The notes under the pieces were generated by a model. The model searched no databases. It saw only the letters and a program-made list of their open reading frames with translations, and was not told the origin of the DNA. A stretch of 64,000 bases of DNA, taken from Patiria pectinifera (lineage: Eukaryota > Echinodermata > Asteroidea > Valvatida > Asterinidae). The stretch lies in the NCBI GenBank assembly GCA_029964075.1, contig CM057144.1, positions 13,787,281 through 13,851,280 of the forward strand, read 5' to 3'. Shown piece by piece: positions 12,460 to 24,175 of the stretch. The position numbers and the translations under genes are program-made. Each line of letters begins with the position of its first letter. The first letter of the stretch is position 1.

Positions 12460-12872
12460 GGCCTATTTACAGGTCTAGACACCCTTGACCCTCATGAATC
12501 CATCAAAATCCACACCCCTGTTTTGAAGGAATTTGGGTGGATTCAGGATACAATGTATACCTCCCTATTGAAAATGTTGGGGGATTTTGATGGATTCAGG
12601 ACAGTAAGCCTAGCGGTACTGCAGGATTTTGATGGATTCAGGATACCTCCATATTGAGCAATGTGGGGACTTTGATGGATTCAGGATCTCAACAGTTTAA
12701 CTCTTTGGCTATACGTTTGGCGTGTATGAGGTACATGTACATACTTCACTGGTGGATTCTGATGGATTCAGTGGTGGATTCTGATGGACTCAGGATATTT
12801 TTGCATGACAAAATTGGTGGATTTTGGCGGATTCAGGATACTTTCTAGTAAAAGTGCTCAAAGGGGTTAGGG
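12460..12872 (+). repeat. GATTTTGATGGATTCAGGA repeat ending in TTAGGGTTAAAG
   Basis: Repeated copies of GATTTTGATGGATTCAGG(A) in both orientations, closing with GGGGTTAGGGTTAAAG at 12858-12873, the same terminus as the elements at 7275 and 17884. No clear left inverted end. Related motifs occur at 22260-22380. Confidence 0.6.
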
Positions 12873-14330
12873 TTAAAGAAGCTCCAACTATGCTCTGCAA
12901 CAAATTCAATTGTTTTTCCTTTGGAAATTTTTTTAATTTTATATCTTTTTGCATCAGCAACCCTCTGAAACAAGGATTAGTGTTACCTTCACACACAAAC
13001 AAATCTGTCGTGCGAGTCGAGTAGACTGGTTTCTGATCCTAATATTATTGAATCTAACAGGGGGTTGGGAACAAGTCTACCGTGCAAGAACTGAACTCTT
13101 TTCAGGCTGCAAGTTATCCGAAATTTTGATTATTCCATATTTAAAGGTTGGTGAAGAAATCTATATGGGGGTAAAATTTGAAAAAACAAACAAACCCCCC
13201 CCCCCCAAACCAAGAAAACATATCTATTACAAGTTACCCGTACATTGTTAAACATAATGTTTATAGTGTGCTGCAAGGTTGATTCATGTACATGATACAG
13301 TATGATGTATGTGTACCGGTACATGTGTATCCGTATGTGTAGTCAAGGAAGCACTGTGTATATCAGTCACAAGTTGAAATTTTACTAATTAGAATTTAGA
13401 CTGCTTTTTCAAGGTCGACCGTGTGGCGTAAAATTTCAATTACATGTATGAGGTACATTGTACATGTGTAAAGTACGTACTGCTCAGATGGCAAATGAAT
13501 TCTTGTGTGATTCTTGACATGACGTTTGTCCATCTGTAAGTGCTGCTTTCCGAATTGAATGGGAGTTACAACAAAATAAGTCTAGACACTTTTATCCAAT
13601 GTGACTCGTGCACACTGTATTGTCAGAAATATTTTTAAAGTCTTTTATGTATCAGTCAAAGAATTTATCGAAACGTTGTGCAACTGTTTGTCAATTTCCC
13701 CAGCCCCTCCCCCCCCCCCTTCACCCTTGTTTTGTCCTCCCTCTTATTTTTCCCTCCCTTCTTTCATGTCATCTAAATGTTACGTTCTTGTTTTCTTCCG
13801 GGAATCCAATAATCAATAGGGGGGAGTAAATTAATTACCGGAATAATCAGGTTTGGGCCCGACCTCCCCAATTCGCAAGGGGCCGGTTTAATGAAATGGG
13901 CCGTACATACGTGCATCGGGGGACCCCCATGTCAGTGCTGTTAAATTACTACGAGTGTGCAATTCAGATTGGGTTTAGTACATTACGTATACATGCAAAT
14001 GGGACCTCTGTAGTGTAGGTTCGCAGTAATTACTGCTGCATAGTGTGCTACACAGTGTATGTACTCATGACAATTAGTAGTCCCTAGGCTGTGCTGTGTA
14101 CATTGTATGTCCCGTGTTGATGGTTCTGCGCTGTTTTAATCACAGCGCAAGCTCGTTATTTATTTTCACAAATAGGCCTTGTTGACTCTAACGACAATAC
14201 ATGATGAAGATACATGTATAACTGCAGGCTTGGAATGTTTTGAAGGCCAAACAATGTCAGTTTCGATTTCATAACATTTATTTTCATCAAAAGTAAAGTA
14301 AAAGTTCTCAGCATGAGAACAAAAAGTACA
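12873..14330. other. Intron sequence, nothing recognised
   Basis: Contains a C run at 13195-13206, an AT-rich block and a CT-rich tract at 13690-13770. No gene or RNA recognised. Confidence 0.5.
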
Positions 14331-14599
14331 TGTAGTTATATTAAGATGGAGGCATGATTTAAAAAAGTCAAAGCCGATAGGGGCGTGCCTATACTTCAAT
14401 GCAAAACTGTAACAAATATTTCAAAGAATTGAAAGAAAAACAGACAAAGCAATAGACGAGTACAAATGAAACACAAACAATAACTAAGGACAGACTGACG
14501 AACATACAGACAACACTAAAATGAGACTAAACCACTACTAGGAGGAAACAAGGAGCAAAACAGTTTGTTGGGACCGGGGGGGGGGGGAAGAGAATGATA

Positions 14600-14763
14600 C
14601 TATGCAAAATAATTGGACACAAGATGGTTCTTGAAACTGATTTTGAATCGGCCCACAGAGGACTGTGATTTTATAATTATAGACTGATCATGTCCATTCC
14701 ACAAAGAAGGTCCTAGATGTTTTAGGGCATGTGATGTGCGGGTGAATGAAACATATAACGATT
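14600..14763 (-). pseudogene. LINE reverse-transcriptase ORF, C-terminal relic
   Basis: Reading leftward from about 14763, the minus strand translates to SLYVSFTRTSHALKHLGPSL followed by WN...SIIIKSQSSVGRFKISFKNH and a stop at 14600-14602. The block 'GPxLWN ... S...FK..LK.HL' followed soon by a stop is the usual end of the reverse-transcriptase ORF in non-LTR retrotransposons of the CR1/L2/Jockey type. The frame closes with TAA just upstream, so only the tail survives. Sequence toward 14400 would be its 3' untranslated region and contains a G run at 14577-14587. Family assignment below LINE level is not possible. Confidence 0.7.
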
Positions 14764-14883
14764 ATTGCGTGATCTACATGATCACAGTACCAATCATTTC
14801 AATAAAATCTAAATTTGGCAGTAGTCACTCTTGTCTGCATGCATGTACATAATGAACACAATGTATACAATACACAGAATATT

Positions 14884-14968
14884 GTTACACTGTATCAATA
14901 TATCTTGTTACAATGTATCAATGTATCTTGTCACAATGTATCAATGTATCTTGTCTGTTTATATACAT
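14884..14968 (+). repeat. 23-bp tandem repeat
   Basis: Three or more units of ATCTTGT(T/C)ACAATGTATCAATGT in a row. Frames across it are repeat-derived. Confidence 0.85.
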
Positions 14969-16745
14969 TGTATCAGTCCACACCTACATGTACACATGCA
15001 TGTGTATACCTTGTATCAATATTTCTTTTGTCTTCTGTCTTCTTTCCATATGTTTACTTCATCTGCCCTTCCTGCTGGTTGAGAGTGCTCTTTTGCTCTT
15101 TTCCAACAAGTTTCTTAGGTTGGCACTTAAACAAATGAAAGCGCTTTGGTTACAAACCCAAGTATTCCAAAGAGAAATGCGCCCCGGGGAATGATGTACC
15201 TTCCACACACAATGCAAACAACAGCTCATCTCTGTAAGTGGTTTTATGATACTTCGTCAGTTTGCCATTGCTACTGCTAGGGTTGAACGTTAAAAAATAT
15301 CCCGTAGGAACTAATGATATACACGTACTTGTACGTAAATAACCAATAAAACCGATCATAGAATTTTTATAAAATAATGAAAATGCAACAATTTTTTTTC
15401 TCACAAGGTGCAAATTGCAGAAGGCAGCATGGTCTTCTTTGTCACTTTTAAATTATCACTTTAAGCATTTTCACCCGATGACCACCAAAGTGTTTTAGAA
15501 ATTCTTTTCTGTAAATACAAGCCATGCATGCAAAATACTCCCAATTTTTAAGCATTAACATGTATATGTACAACATGGAAGTAGCTTGAATTAACCTTGG
15601 TCCATTAGTATGTGACACACATACATTGTTTTGTACCGGTACGTGTAAGTAAAACTGCCGTCACCGACTGGAAACATTCAGTTTTACGCCCGGTTGCCAA
15701 ATCGTCACATGTAAATGTCAGAGCAGTTGTAAACAGACGAGGGCAGTTTGGCAAATTGCCTTTGCATACAGATTGAAACCACCACCAAAAAACAACAACC
15801 AAAAAAAAACCTAGCTACATTATGCAAGCGATTTGTCTTACGCATCGTTGCGCTGTTGTCATTTTGTGTCTCTCTCATTTTGTCTCTCTGTCGTGTACCA
15901 TCACACACTTGTATGAGTGAACTCGATAGAGAAAAAAAACCAAAAAAAAATGCAGGGGAATATTGGAACCTGCCATGCATATTGGCCCATGGGTTCGGAT
16001 GATAATGTTTATGGCTCTGAAGATGGCCCGAGTCCCGAACGCCTTCTTGACTGTTTTGTCAGCAGAGGCAGTTCCCTCCCCACCATTCCTTCCCCCCTCC
16101 CCCATCCCTGCTCCCCCTCCTCCATCCCATCTCCGTTTCAACCACCCCTCATGGCCATTCACCTTGCCTTACCCTTCTTATCAGTTCCGTGCAATCTGAC
16201 ATGTTCTGCAGGCATCTGAAATGTGAGCCGGTTCTTGAGATTCTGGGGTTCCATTTTTTCTTTAACAGACATTTTGATTGTCAAGTTTTGTTTTGTTTTT
16301 CTTGGAGTTCCTCCCTTGATCCAGGAAGATTTTGCAGGGAGGGGAGTTTTATTTTTGCTTTTTAATAAACCGCAGCTGAGCAGGGGTTTAATATGCAATG
16401 TCAACAGGAGGCCTATCGGTACATGTAGGTATCACAAGGCCAGCTCGCTTTGCTTGTCAAGCGCTCGTTAAAACCGGAGATCCGTGGAGGACGTGTAATC
16501 GTTAGATTTGAAAAGGTTAAGGCATTACAATGGTGTAATTGCTTCCTTTATAGAAGGGCCCTGCAGACATGTGTTTTTGCATGTTTTTGCGCGCACTGCC
16601 CAAGCAAGCACAATCTGCTGGTTAAAGGCAACAGGTCACTGAGTGACAGATCTTCTAATCTTTTTTCTTGCAGGAAATAGGATTTACTGTGCTGTTTACA
16701 TTGTTTTAAAAATGTGATGGAAGTAGATATAAAAAGGAAAGAGGA
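14969..16745. other. Intron sequence, nothing recognised
   Basis: Mixed intronic sequence with A-rich (15780-15815, 15930-15950) and CT-rich (16060-16150) tracts. The many short open frames overlap on both strands and show no domain. Confidence 0.5.
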
Positions 16746-17255
16746 TTAAAGAGGTTGTGGAATGCTCGAAGACATTTCCGTCATTTTTCGGGTACATATA
16801 CCGTACATGTATGTAGCCTAAGGTGTGATGAAATAAAAACGACTATTGTGTCTGTCATGAAATGAGTACAAAAGGTACTTTTGAGAGCTGTTTTTTAGGT
16901 CCTGTTTCGACCCGAACGTGCAATTTTTGTAAAAGTCGTCATTGGGGGCAGCAAACAAAACATAGTAAATCGTGACGTAATTAACAGGACTCCCGCTGCA
17001 GCGTAGTACAAAAATGTATAAGCGAGTCCTGTTTATTACGTCACGATTTACTATGTTTTGTTTGCTGCCCCCAACGACGACTTTTACACAAATTGCACGT
17101 TCGGGTCGAAACAGGACCTGAAAAACAGCTCTCAAAAGTACCTTTTGTACTCATTTCATGACAGACACAATAGTCGTTTTTATTTCATCACACCTTAGGC
17201 TACATATACCCGAAAAATGACAGAAATGTCTTTGAGCATTCCACAACCTCTTTAA
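16746..17255. mobile_element. 510-bp near-perfect inverted repeat with TTAA ends
   Basis: The sequence from TTAAAGAGGTTGTGGAATGC at the left is repeated as its reverse complement ending CCACAACCTCTTTAA on the right. The arms are about 240 bp and include GTGATGAAATAAAAACGACT, CTCAAAAGTACCTTTTGTAC and AACATAGTAAATCGTGACGT. The unpaired centre is only about 40 bp around 16985-17025. TTAA lies at both ends, as expected for a TTAA target duplication. No transposase is present, so it is non-autonomous. Transcription through this intron would produce a very stable hairpin. Confidence 0.93.
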
Positions 17256-17289
17256 CATACTTTTATACCGTTCACTTATATTTTCGTCA

Positions 17290-17335
17290 CATGTATGTTT
17301 AAGCAGAAGGTCGTGGGTTTGAGTCCCATCTGAAT
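17290..17335 (+). repeat. tRNA box-B-like fragment
   Basis: AAGGTCGTGGGTTTGAGTCCC matches the T-arm (box B) pattern of tRNA-derived repeats, but no box A or complete cloverleaf is attached. Probably a SINE remnant. Confidence 0.4.
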
Positions 17336-17883
17336 ATCTTCTCTCAATCACCCAAATCACCCAACATTTAGCATAAATTACAGTGCTTATATAAAAAATA
17401 TGTCGGTGAAGGGAAAAACCCAGTATTGAAGTTATAAATTTAGGGTCCAAAAAGTGACATTTGTTTTCCTGTTCCTGAAACACCTTGGTGCACACATTAC
17501 AAATGATGGACTGTCTTTAACATGGACTGTCCTTTCCACATCTCGATTGCAATCTCGTTTTCTCTTGTACATGTAAATGCTTAAAAAACATGAAGTCAGA
17601 TGATGAAGACTAAATGTTACTCCTTTAAAGAAAGCTGAGTGCTCTCAGCAAAATCCTATAAATTTGTTTTGACGTTAATATCATCTTTTGCCTTTTTTCT
17701 CCGGATGTTGGGCAACTGAGGTTGTCAAATGAAATATCTACGTTGTTCACAGAGATTTGGTTTGTCAGGATATGGGCAGCCCGTTTCTACAGATGATATC
17801 CCCCTTTGGGTTGAAATTCGGAAAGGAAAAATGTCTGAACAGGTTTAATGGTGTTGTTCGGAGGCAAACAGGATGTTCTTTTC

Positions 17884-18243
17884 ATTTAACCCTAACCCCC
17901 AACAGGTTTTTTCTAGGCACCCTGCCAAATGCAACAAAATACAACTAAGCTGAAATAAGAGCCATGCTAAATGCAACAAATTGCAACAGTGGATTCTGTT
18001 GCATTGTGCAGTGAACCCAGTGCATACCAGCCTTGGCACCAAGCAGTTAATTACCGTGCTTAAAATGCAACCAAATACAGGAGTGGATTATGTTGTATCA
18101 CCATGGACCTATGAGCAGTTAACCTGCTAAATGCCACAAGATGCAACAAAGCACAGGGACTTTAGCTGCTGCTAAATGCAACAGTATGCAACCACGTTTT
18201 AGCTCTGTTGCTTTCTGTTGCATTTACCATGGTTAGGGTTAAA
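17884..18243 (+). mobile_element. Element with TTTAACCCTAACC inverted ends and ATGCAACA minisatellite
   Basis: The left end TTTAACCCTAACC is mirrored exactly by GGTTAGGGTTAAA at the right end. The interior matches 7275-7695 in order (CAGGTTTT.TCTAGGCACC, GCATTGTGCAGTGAACCCAG, CCAGCCTTGGCA.CAAGCAGTTA) with fewer internal repeat units. The inverted ends support a DNA-element origin. The TTAGGG is part of these ends, not telomere. Confidence 0.8.
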
Positions 18244-18665
18244 GGGCCCATGCAATGTACTTTTTTTTCAATTCTGTATTTTCCAGCAAAAGCTACCAAC
18301 CGTGGATGATGCTGTTATAATCTACATTGTAGGTCATTCTCTGTTCCATCTGACATCTGTAAATGTATAATTCTGATAATCTCCTTAATCCACCAAGGGT
18401 GATTATGAATAACAAACTACCTACCCAACTAATAAAAAAAAACATTGTTTGACGTCATTCTTGATGATACTGGGATGGCAAATTACAAAGTACCATGGTA
18501 ACAGGGACAGGAAAAATGTCACACTTTAGACCCTAAATTTATAGAACGATGTTCCTTTCTGTGCGATTTACAATATGGTTTCCATTACAAAACGGCATTT
18601 CTAGGTTTTAAGTTATCAGCAAAGTGGAAAATAAGTGATATTTACAGTGCTTTTCAAATGACTAT

Positions 18666-18985
18666 TTAGGGTAGGTACCAATGTACAACATTTACCAATA
18701 TTAAAACCGAAACTGCCAAATTATTATAAAATATCTGACTTGACTGTAGCCTCAAGCATCCTGTGAAATCGTTGCCCCTGGAATGCTATTGTTTTCAAGA
18801 AAAGTGGAATTGTTTATCAGTTTCCAATGATTGGTTGGGCAACAATTGACCAAAATTTAGTTGGCCCACATTTTGTTTGCAATCTGTTACATCTGTGAAT
18901 GGGCGCATGCTGGCTAGTCTGGTTCCCTGGCCCGACAATTCCCTGATGTTTATAATTGTTCCGTTTCATCGTTTCAACAAAAATT
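18666..18985 (+). mobile_element. Partial copy of the TTAA / GTCTGGTTCCCTG element
   Basis: Starts with a diverged terminus (TTTAGGGTAGG..ATGTACAACATTTACC) and continues through CAAGCATCCTGTGAAATC, TTCAAGAAAAGTGG, CACATTTTGTTTGCAATC and AGTCTGGTTCCCTG. The right half and right terminus are missing or unrecognisable. Confidence 0.7.
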
Positions 18986-18989
18986 TAAG

Positions 18990-19930
18990 ATAGTACACAT
19001 CAAGCCTGACTTTTCCCGGGTTGGAAAACAAAAAAGTAGTTCCAGTCATTACAATTCTCTGTGTCATTCAAATGAGATTTTAAAATTTTGAAAAAAAGGA
19101 AAAGTGCATTGCACGCTCTTGTCTTTATCACTGATCAGTGGTCCTATTGAATGTCGCGAGTTATTTCACCACCGGCGCACGCTTAATGCGGGAGATTTCC
19201 CTACGGAGGAAGTCATAACTTCCACGCAGTAACTCTACGCTAGCCATGAAGGTGTAAAACCGTAGCCACCCCTCTCTGGATATCTGCGGGGGCCGGGGCT
19301 GACACGGGGAGCGTGTGGATTACTGCCAAGCATTCCAGGAGATGCCATTTCATAAAAAGGAAAAAAAACAACGTCTACCATTTGCAGAAATCTTCCACAC
19401 CCCCAAGCCACAATTCTCAACGGGGTCGGCAGCGCACTCTGCATGCCCACACACTCGCACACACCACGGCCCATCCACCAAAGGGGCAGAAAAACACAGC
19501 CGAGAAATTTGTTATTAAATGCCGGGATTGGTTTAATGAAATTTGCCGTTTCGTTTTTATTATGTTTTGTTGAGGGGGAAATAGGTTGGAGGCGGTAGCT
19601 ATAGCAATATTTGATGTTCGTGCAGCCAGCCAGAGAGAGGAGGCTGGCAGTAGGCCTGGCCGTGTTTATACTTCGTGACCCTTACTGTTGACCCTATATC
19701 ACAGGCAGAAATCCAAGCTCAATATAATGTAACTAAGTTACTGCGGCAGGTTTTTTCCCCCACCTGTCCTAGCTGCTACACATACATGTGTGTGTGTGTG
19801 AACAAGGCACTCGATCAGGACATGATGAATTTCAGGAGTGGAACAAAGTAGAAATGGGGAAAGGCCACATGTGTACATGTACTTTTCATTTTGAATGATC
19901 GGTCTCCCATTCACTCAGATAATTTACATG
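18990..19930. other. Intron sequence, nothing recognised
   Basis: GC content rises around 19140-19500. Overlapping frames on both strands lack any recognisable domain. A short GT repeat lies at 19788-19800. Confidence 0.45.
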
Positions 19931-19934
19931 TATG

Positions 19935-20395
19935 AGAATTAACTCTAAACTTCCCAAATCCCCCAAAATTCTCTTTGCAGAAAATGGAGGATTTTTCAGG
20001 ATTATAAGGCTATGGCGAAAATGTGTTGCTGATATTGCAGGATGCATTTTGTCGAGGTCTTTTAGGCCAGACCTTGTGTTGTTTATGCGTAGCACCTGAA
20101 TTTAGTCCTAGATTATACTTGAAATCCTCCACACTGCTCCAGGATGTCACTGGCTCTGCCTCAACATGTTGACAGTGATTGCCGGAGGATGTTTGCAGGA
20201 TTAAGGCAGTGGTCACCCCTCCAAGGACCATATTTAAGAAATAACAGATCATTTTGCAGGATTGAGGCTGGCTGTACAATGTACATGTACATGTACATGT
20301 GTGCATTGTTACCGTACATGGAGGCAGTTGCAGGATTTTGCAGGATTGAGGTTGCATCCTAGCAAAAATGCCTAGGGACTGGGAGTTAGGGTTAA
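19935..20395. mobile_element. TTAACCCTAAC-type element with GCAGGATT(GAGG) repeats
   Basis: The right end CTGGGAGTTAGGGTTAAAT has a degenerate inverted counterpart, AATTAACTCTAAACTTCCC, at the left. The body contains scattered copies of TTTGCAGGATTGAGG and resembles 36300-36495 (CAGTGATTG..GGAGGAT, CCTCCA, AAGAAAT..AC.GATC). The 180-codon minus-strand frame at 20010-20552 crosses it and is not a gene. Confidence 0.65.
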
Positions 20396-20676
20396 ATTCT
20401 CTTTTTTGTGTGTTTGTTTGTTTGTTTTTTTGGTTTGATTTGTTTGTTTTGGGAGTGTGCCATGTTGAATAATTTATTATCAATTTACAACATATTGAAA
20501 ATATTACAAATTGATGACTGATAATATTAAAATTGTTGACCACAACTTCCATTCAATCAATCACGCAGATGTTACAATCGGATAAATTCAGACACGGGAG
20601 TCTGTGACTAGACTAGTCAGTGTTTGGTACCAAGACATTCATATTAAAAGTGTGGGTGGACTGGCGAAACTTACAC

Positions 20677-21180
20677 ACTCTATCCACTGATCTCTATATA
20701 AAGACTGGATAGCGGATAAAGAGCCGCACAATGAATGAATTTGACGCCATATTGGTGAGACCGGTGAGACTGGCTGGTGATCTACAAAGGACAAGTTGTC
20801 GTCTTTATAGCCATCATGATCACTTTTGTAACCTCGCAGTTCACTTGAATTTTTATTTTGACCACCACCACTGACCACAGTTTACAATTTTTCTCGCGTC
20901 ATGGTTTACTTTTTTAAGCCGGAGTTCCTTTATCAGCGTTTTGGAAATAAAAATCAGTGCCGAAATGTGTCCTTTTTAGAACATCATAATTCGTGTACGT
21001 GACCAAAATGCGCGTCAACTCTTGATACAGCGCGCGCTGTATATACGCGTAGAACGTTCGTATTATACGCGGCCATCTTCGTGAGACCGGGGGCGAATTG
21101 GTCAATATGCAAAGTCTACTGTGTGACTGGTGTATGGATATCCGCTATCCAGTCTTTATATAGAGATCAGTGACTCTATC
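20677..21180. mobile_element. Non-autonomous hAT-type element with 8-bp target duplication
   Basis: Element 20685-21172 has inverted ends CACTGATCTCTATATAAAGA at the left and the mirrored TCTTTATATAGAGATCAGTG at the right. The pairing continues inward through ..CTGGATAGCGGATA. The sequence ACTCTATC occurs exactly on both sides (20677-20684 and 21173-21180). An 8-bp duplication and a CACTG-type terminus are hallmarks of hAT transposons. The 488-bp body has no transposase. The intact duplication suggests a fairly recent insertion. Confidence 0.93.
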
Positions 21181-23160
21181 CCGCGCTTATTAATAGACCT
21201 ATGAAATTTGGGCCTGGTCTCTCGCACAGTATAGCACAACCAACACAAGGCTTGGCTTGGCATGCAGTATAGTAGTACATGTACAACCAAACACAAGGCG
21301 TACGGTACTTGGCATGCAGACCACACATCCCGATAGCCATGACAGCAATATTATTATTCACTCCAGCCACTACTTAGGCCACCGACCCACCTGAGTCATC
21401 TTTGCCCAATATCATCTTTTCTCTCTTCTCAATTCCCTTCCCATCTCCCCCCCCCTCCCAACAAACCCCTCCGGCGGCTGCTTTGAATAATCAATTGACC
21501 TACCTAGCCGAGTTCTAGGGTGCCTGGAGGTGGGCCGCTGCGAGATCGATCCGCAAACTGCGTTGATACTGTAGGGAGAGACGCTTCTTACAAACTGTAG
21601 CCATATCTTTTGAGGACTCAGAGGGTCGACTTGTCTTTGCAACACTATCCTAGATTTTCTGATGATGCCAGCTCCAATAAAATTTGATGATTTAATGTTA
21701 CGTTGACTCCCTTTACTTTTGTGTTTGCAAGTATTAAACAGGGTATAGATTGGTCGGGATTGATGTTTCCTGGTTTCAGTATTTTTTTGTCAGGATTCTT
21801 TCTTATTTCAGGATTAAAAAAAAATCCCCTTTGAAATCGTGTGTTTACCAAAATACAAGCTTGCAAGAACCAAAGAAGTGGGTGTTTTAAGGGATTTTAG
21901 GCAAATGTGAACATATATTAGACCCTACATGTACTCTAGGGTCCTCAGCGACCCTCAAACCCTCTGCTGATTATTTCGTGGATCCCCCCCCCCCTCATCT
22001 CACTCACCTAATTTTACCCCTGAAGTAACCTTCCGGAATTGTCTTAAAATCCTACCACAGGATTGGAATTGAATGTCATTTGTTTTGTGTACAAGCAGCA
22101 TTGAGCCCCATCTGAAGTACATATTGGATGTACAGCTCTTTTTTAAATCCTGAGAAATCCTCCAAACCATCAGCTGGATTCTTGCAGCATTCTGGGTGGG
22201 TTAGGTTTAAAGAAAAACACTGCAAGATAACAAATCCTTCCCCCATTTTGTGGGGATTTTGGCAGATCAGCCATGTGTACGAAGTCCATCAAAATCCACC
22301 AGCACCAATGGTGGATTTCAACAGATTTGGTCCTGATAACATGTATGTGAAGCAGAACGAGTGATGGATTTTGACGGACATGGTCTTCTACATGTACTAT
22401 TAGTAAAACTAAGTAGGGAGTTAGGTTTTAACGCAAAACTTGTACATGTATTTAAAAAAAGAAAAATAAGTCCCATTTCAGTGATGTCAGAAAATATTAC
22501 TAAACGGAAAAGTTTGGCAGTGTTGCATTTTACCATTAGTACCCACATGATGTATGGTAGAATCCATGTTTATGTAAATGTACGTACATACATGTACCGG
22601 TACATGCAAACTAAAATTTGGAGCATGATTTTCTCACAAGCGCATCTCTGAGCTGAAAGCGTTGGGCTGACACCCACCCACACCCGATGAGAGAGTGGGA
22701 GAGACTGACGCAACTAGATTTGACGCCTCGATATTATACTTTTGGGTGTGCAAGGAAAAATGTGATAACCGCAAGCATGCACTGCCTATGACAATTCAAT
22801 ACAAAGTCATGTTACTGTACCGGAGATGCAAAATATAATTGAAATTGGTTATCATTGTTGGCCCCCCATTCGTGCACGGGCTAATTCACCTGCCATGTCA
22901 CATTGTTAACAGCATAGAGACCCTGTAAGGCGTTATACATTCTCTGAGTGCATAAAAGCTGAACCAAAATAGAATCAAAACTGCGGAAATGACATGGACT
23001 AGTGTATATGGAACACCCCTTTCCTTAAGAGATGAACGATTATGGATCGGAAAGTCTTTTGTTCCTCTCTACTTTTCAGCTGATGTGCAGTTGGAATATA
23101 GATAATCTGAGTATCAACCGTCGTTCAAAGGAGCCCACTAGCTCCACAGCAACTTCTGAT
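21181..23160. other. Intron sequence with degraded repeats
   Basis: Contains degraded TTTCAGGATT motifs (21770-21825, related to the 55.4-kb minisatellite), a C run at 21986-21995, and GTGGATTT/GATGGATTTTGACGG motifs with a GGGTTAGGTTTAAAG end at about 22197-22211. No gene recognised. Confidence 0.5.
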
Positions 23161-23166
23161 ATGATT

Positions 23167-23640
23167 GGTGCGTTCGTTTAGCACACCTGGGTTGACAGGG
23201 GTAAAGGCAGACGGGTCAGCCACGACAGCCGGGCTAATCGAACGCTCAACCGCGTGATGTAGCCACTGACAACGTCCGTTTTGGACTGGGTCTCAGTTTT
23301 AGATTTACTGCTTTTTAGTCAATTGCAAAATTCAAAAAAGTTGGCTGAAATTATAGCCTCAAAAGTCGCAATGAACTCAACCAAATGATTACCTTTAGAC
23401 TGCAAATGAAGTCAACTTGTAAGTCCACTTGCGATTTCCGCTGTCCGGTCGCATATTTGTCCGTTTCTAGGGAATGAACAACGCATGCGTGACGTACTTC
23501 CACCAGTGACTCTGCTTCATGAGCAGGTTCTGTAGTGGCTGACCCGGGTGAGCTCCGATAATGACGTCAGAGCTACAAAATGCAATCGAACGGCACGGGG
23601 CTGACCCGTGTCCACCCGGTTGAGCTAAACGAACGCACCC
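23167..23640. mobile_element. Non-autonomous DNA transposon with GGTGCGTTCGTTTAGC ends
   Basis: GGTGCGTTCGTTTAGCACAC at the left is mirrored at the right as TTGAGCTAAACGAACGCACC. A further paired block (GGGTCAGCC / GGCTGACCC) lies inside. The body is about 474 bp and non-coding. Target duplication is uncertain (ATT against TTT), so the superfamily is left open. Confidence 0.8.
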
Positions 23641-23923
23641 TTTTGTGAGCACCCAAATTTTATGCAACCCAGCCCGCCAGCCAATTGGAGTCCACTTTAG
23701 AAACAATGGGTTGTCAAAGACCCGAGAGAAGGCGCCCGCTGAATGGTCAGAATCCAGAGGTCAAGACGCATTCTTGTTTTGGACTAATCACCGAATCTGC
23801 ACGCACTAGTTTAAATATTAAAGGGATGCAAACTGTGTCGCTCCACATTTTACTTTCAGAAGTTGAACGGGGCGCTCCCTGTGTTTTCGAGCATTAAATA
23901 ACGCTGTGTCCAAATTGACTATT

Positions 23924-24175
23924 TGTGATGCGATCAAGCTACATGAGTCGTTTGTCGGGAATTTTCATTTGGAGATGCAGGCCAAAATAGGGCCACTTCA
24001 TCACATCACTTCATCACATCTCTTGGTGTTCCAACTTCCATAATTTTTTCACTAAAGATGGTATCAGCATGCGGTTTCACAGCTGTAATGCTGAGATTGT
24101 GCTCTTTTCAAAGCTGTAATAAAAAATGTTCTGACAGGGGTCGACAAACGACTTATTTAGCTTGATCGCATCACA
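23924..24175. mobile_element. 252-bp MITE with TGTGATGCGATCAAGCT ends
   Basis: TGTGATGCGATCAAGCT at the left end is matched by AGCTTGATCGCATCACA at the right, with further pairing of GTCGTTTGTCG / CGACAAACGAC. A truncated relative occurs at 58323-58445. No coding content. Confidence 0.88.

Noticed and set aside
20010..20552. 180-codon minus-strand open frame
   Set aside because: Crosses a repeat element and low-complexity text (KSNQKNKQTNTQK). No domain or splice context.
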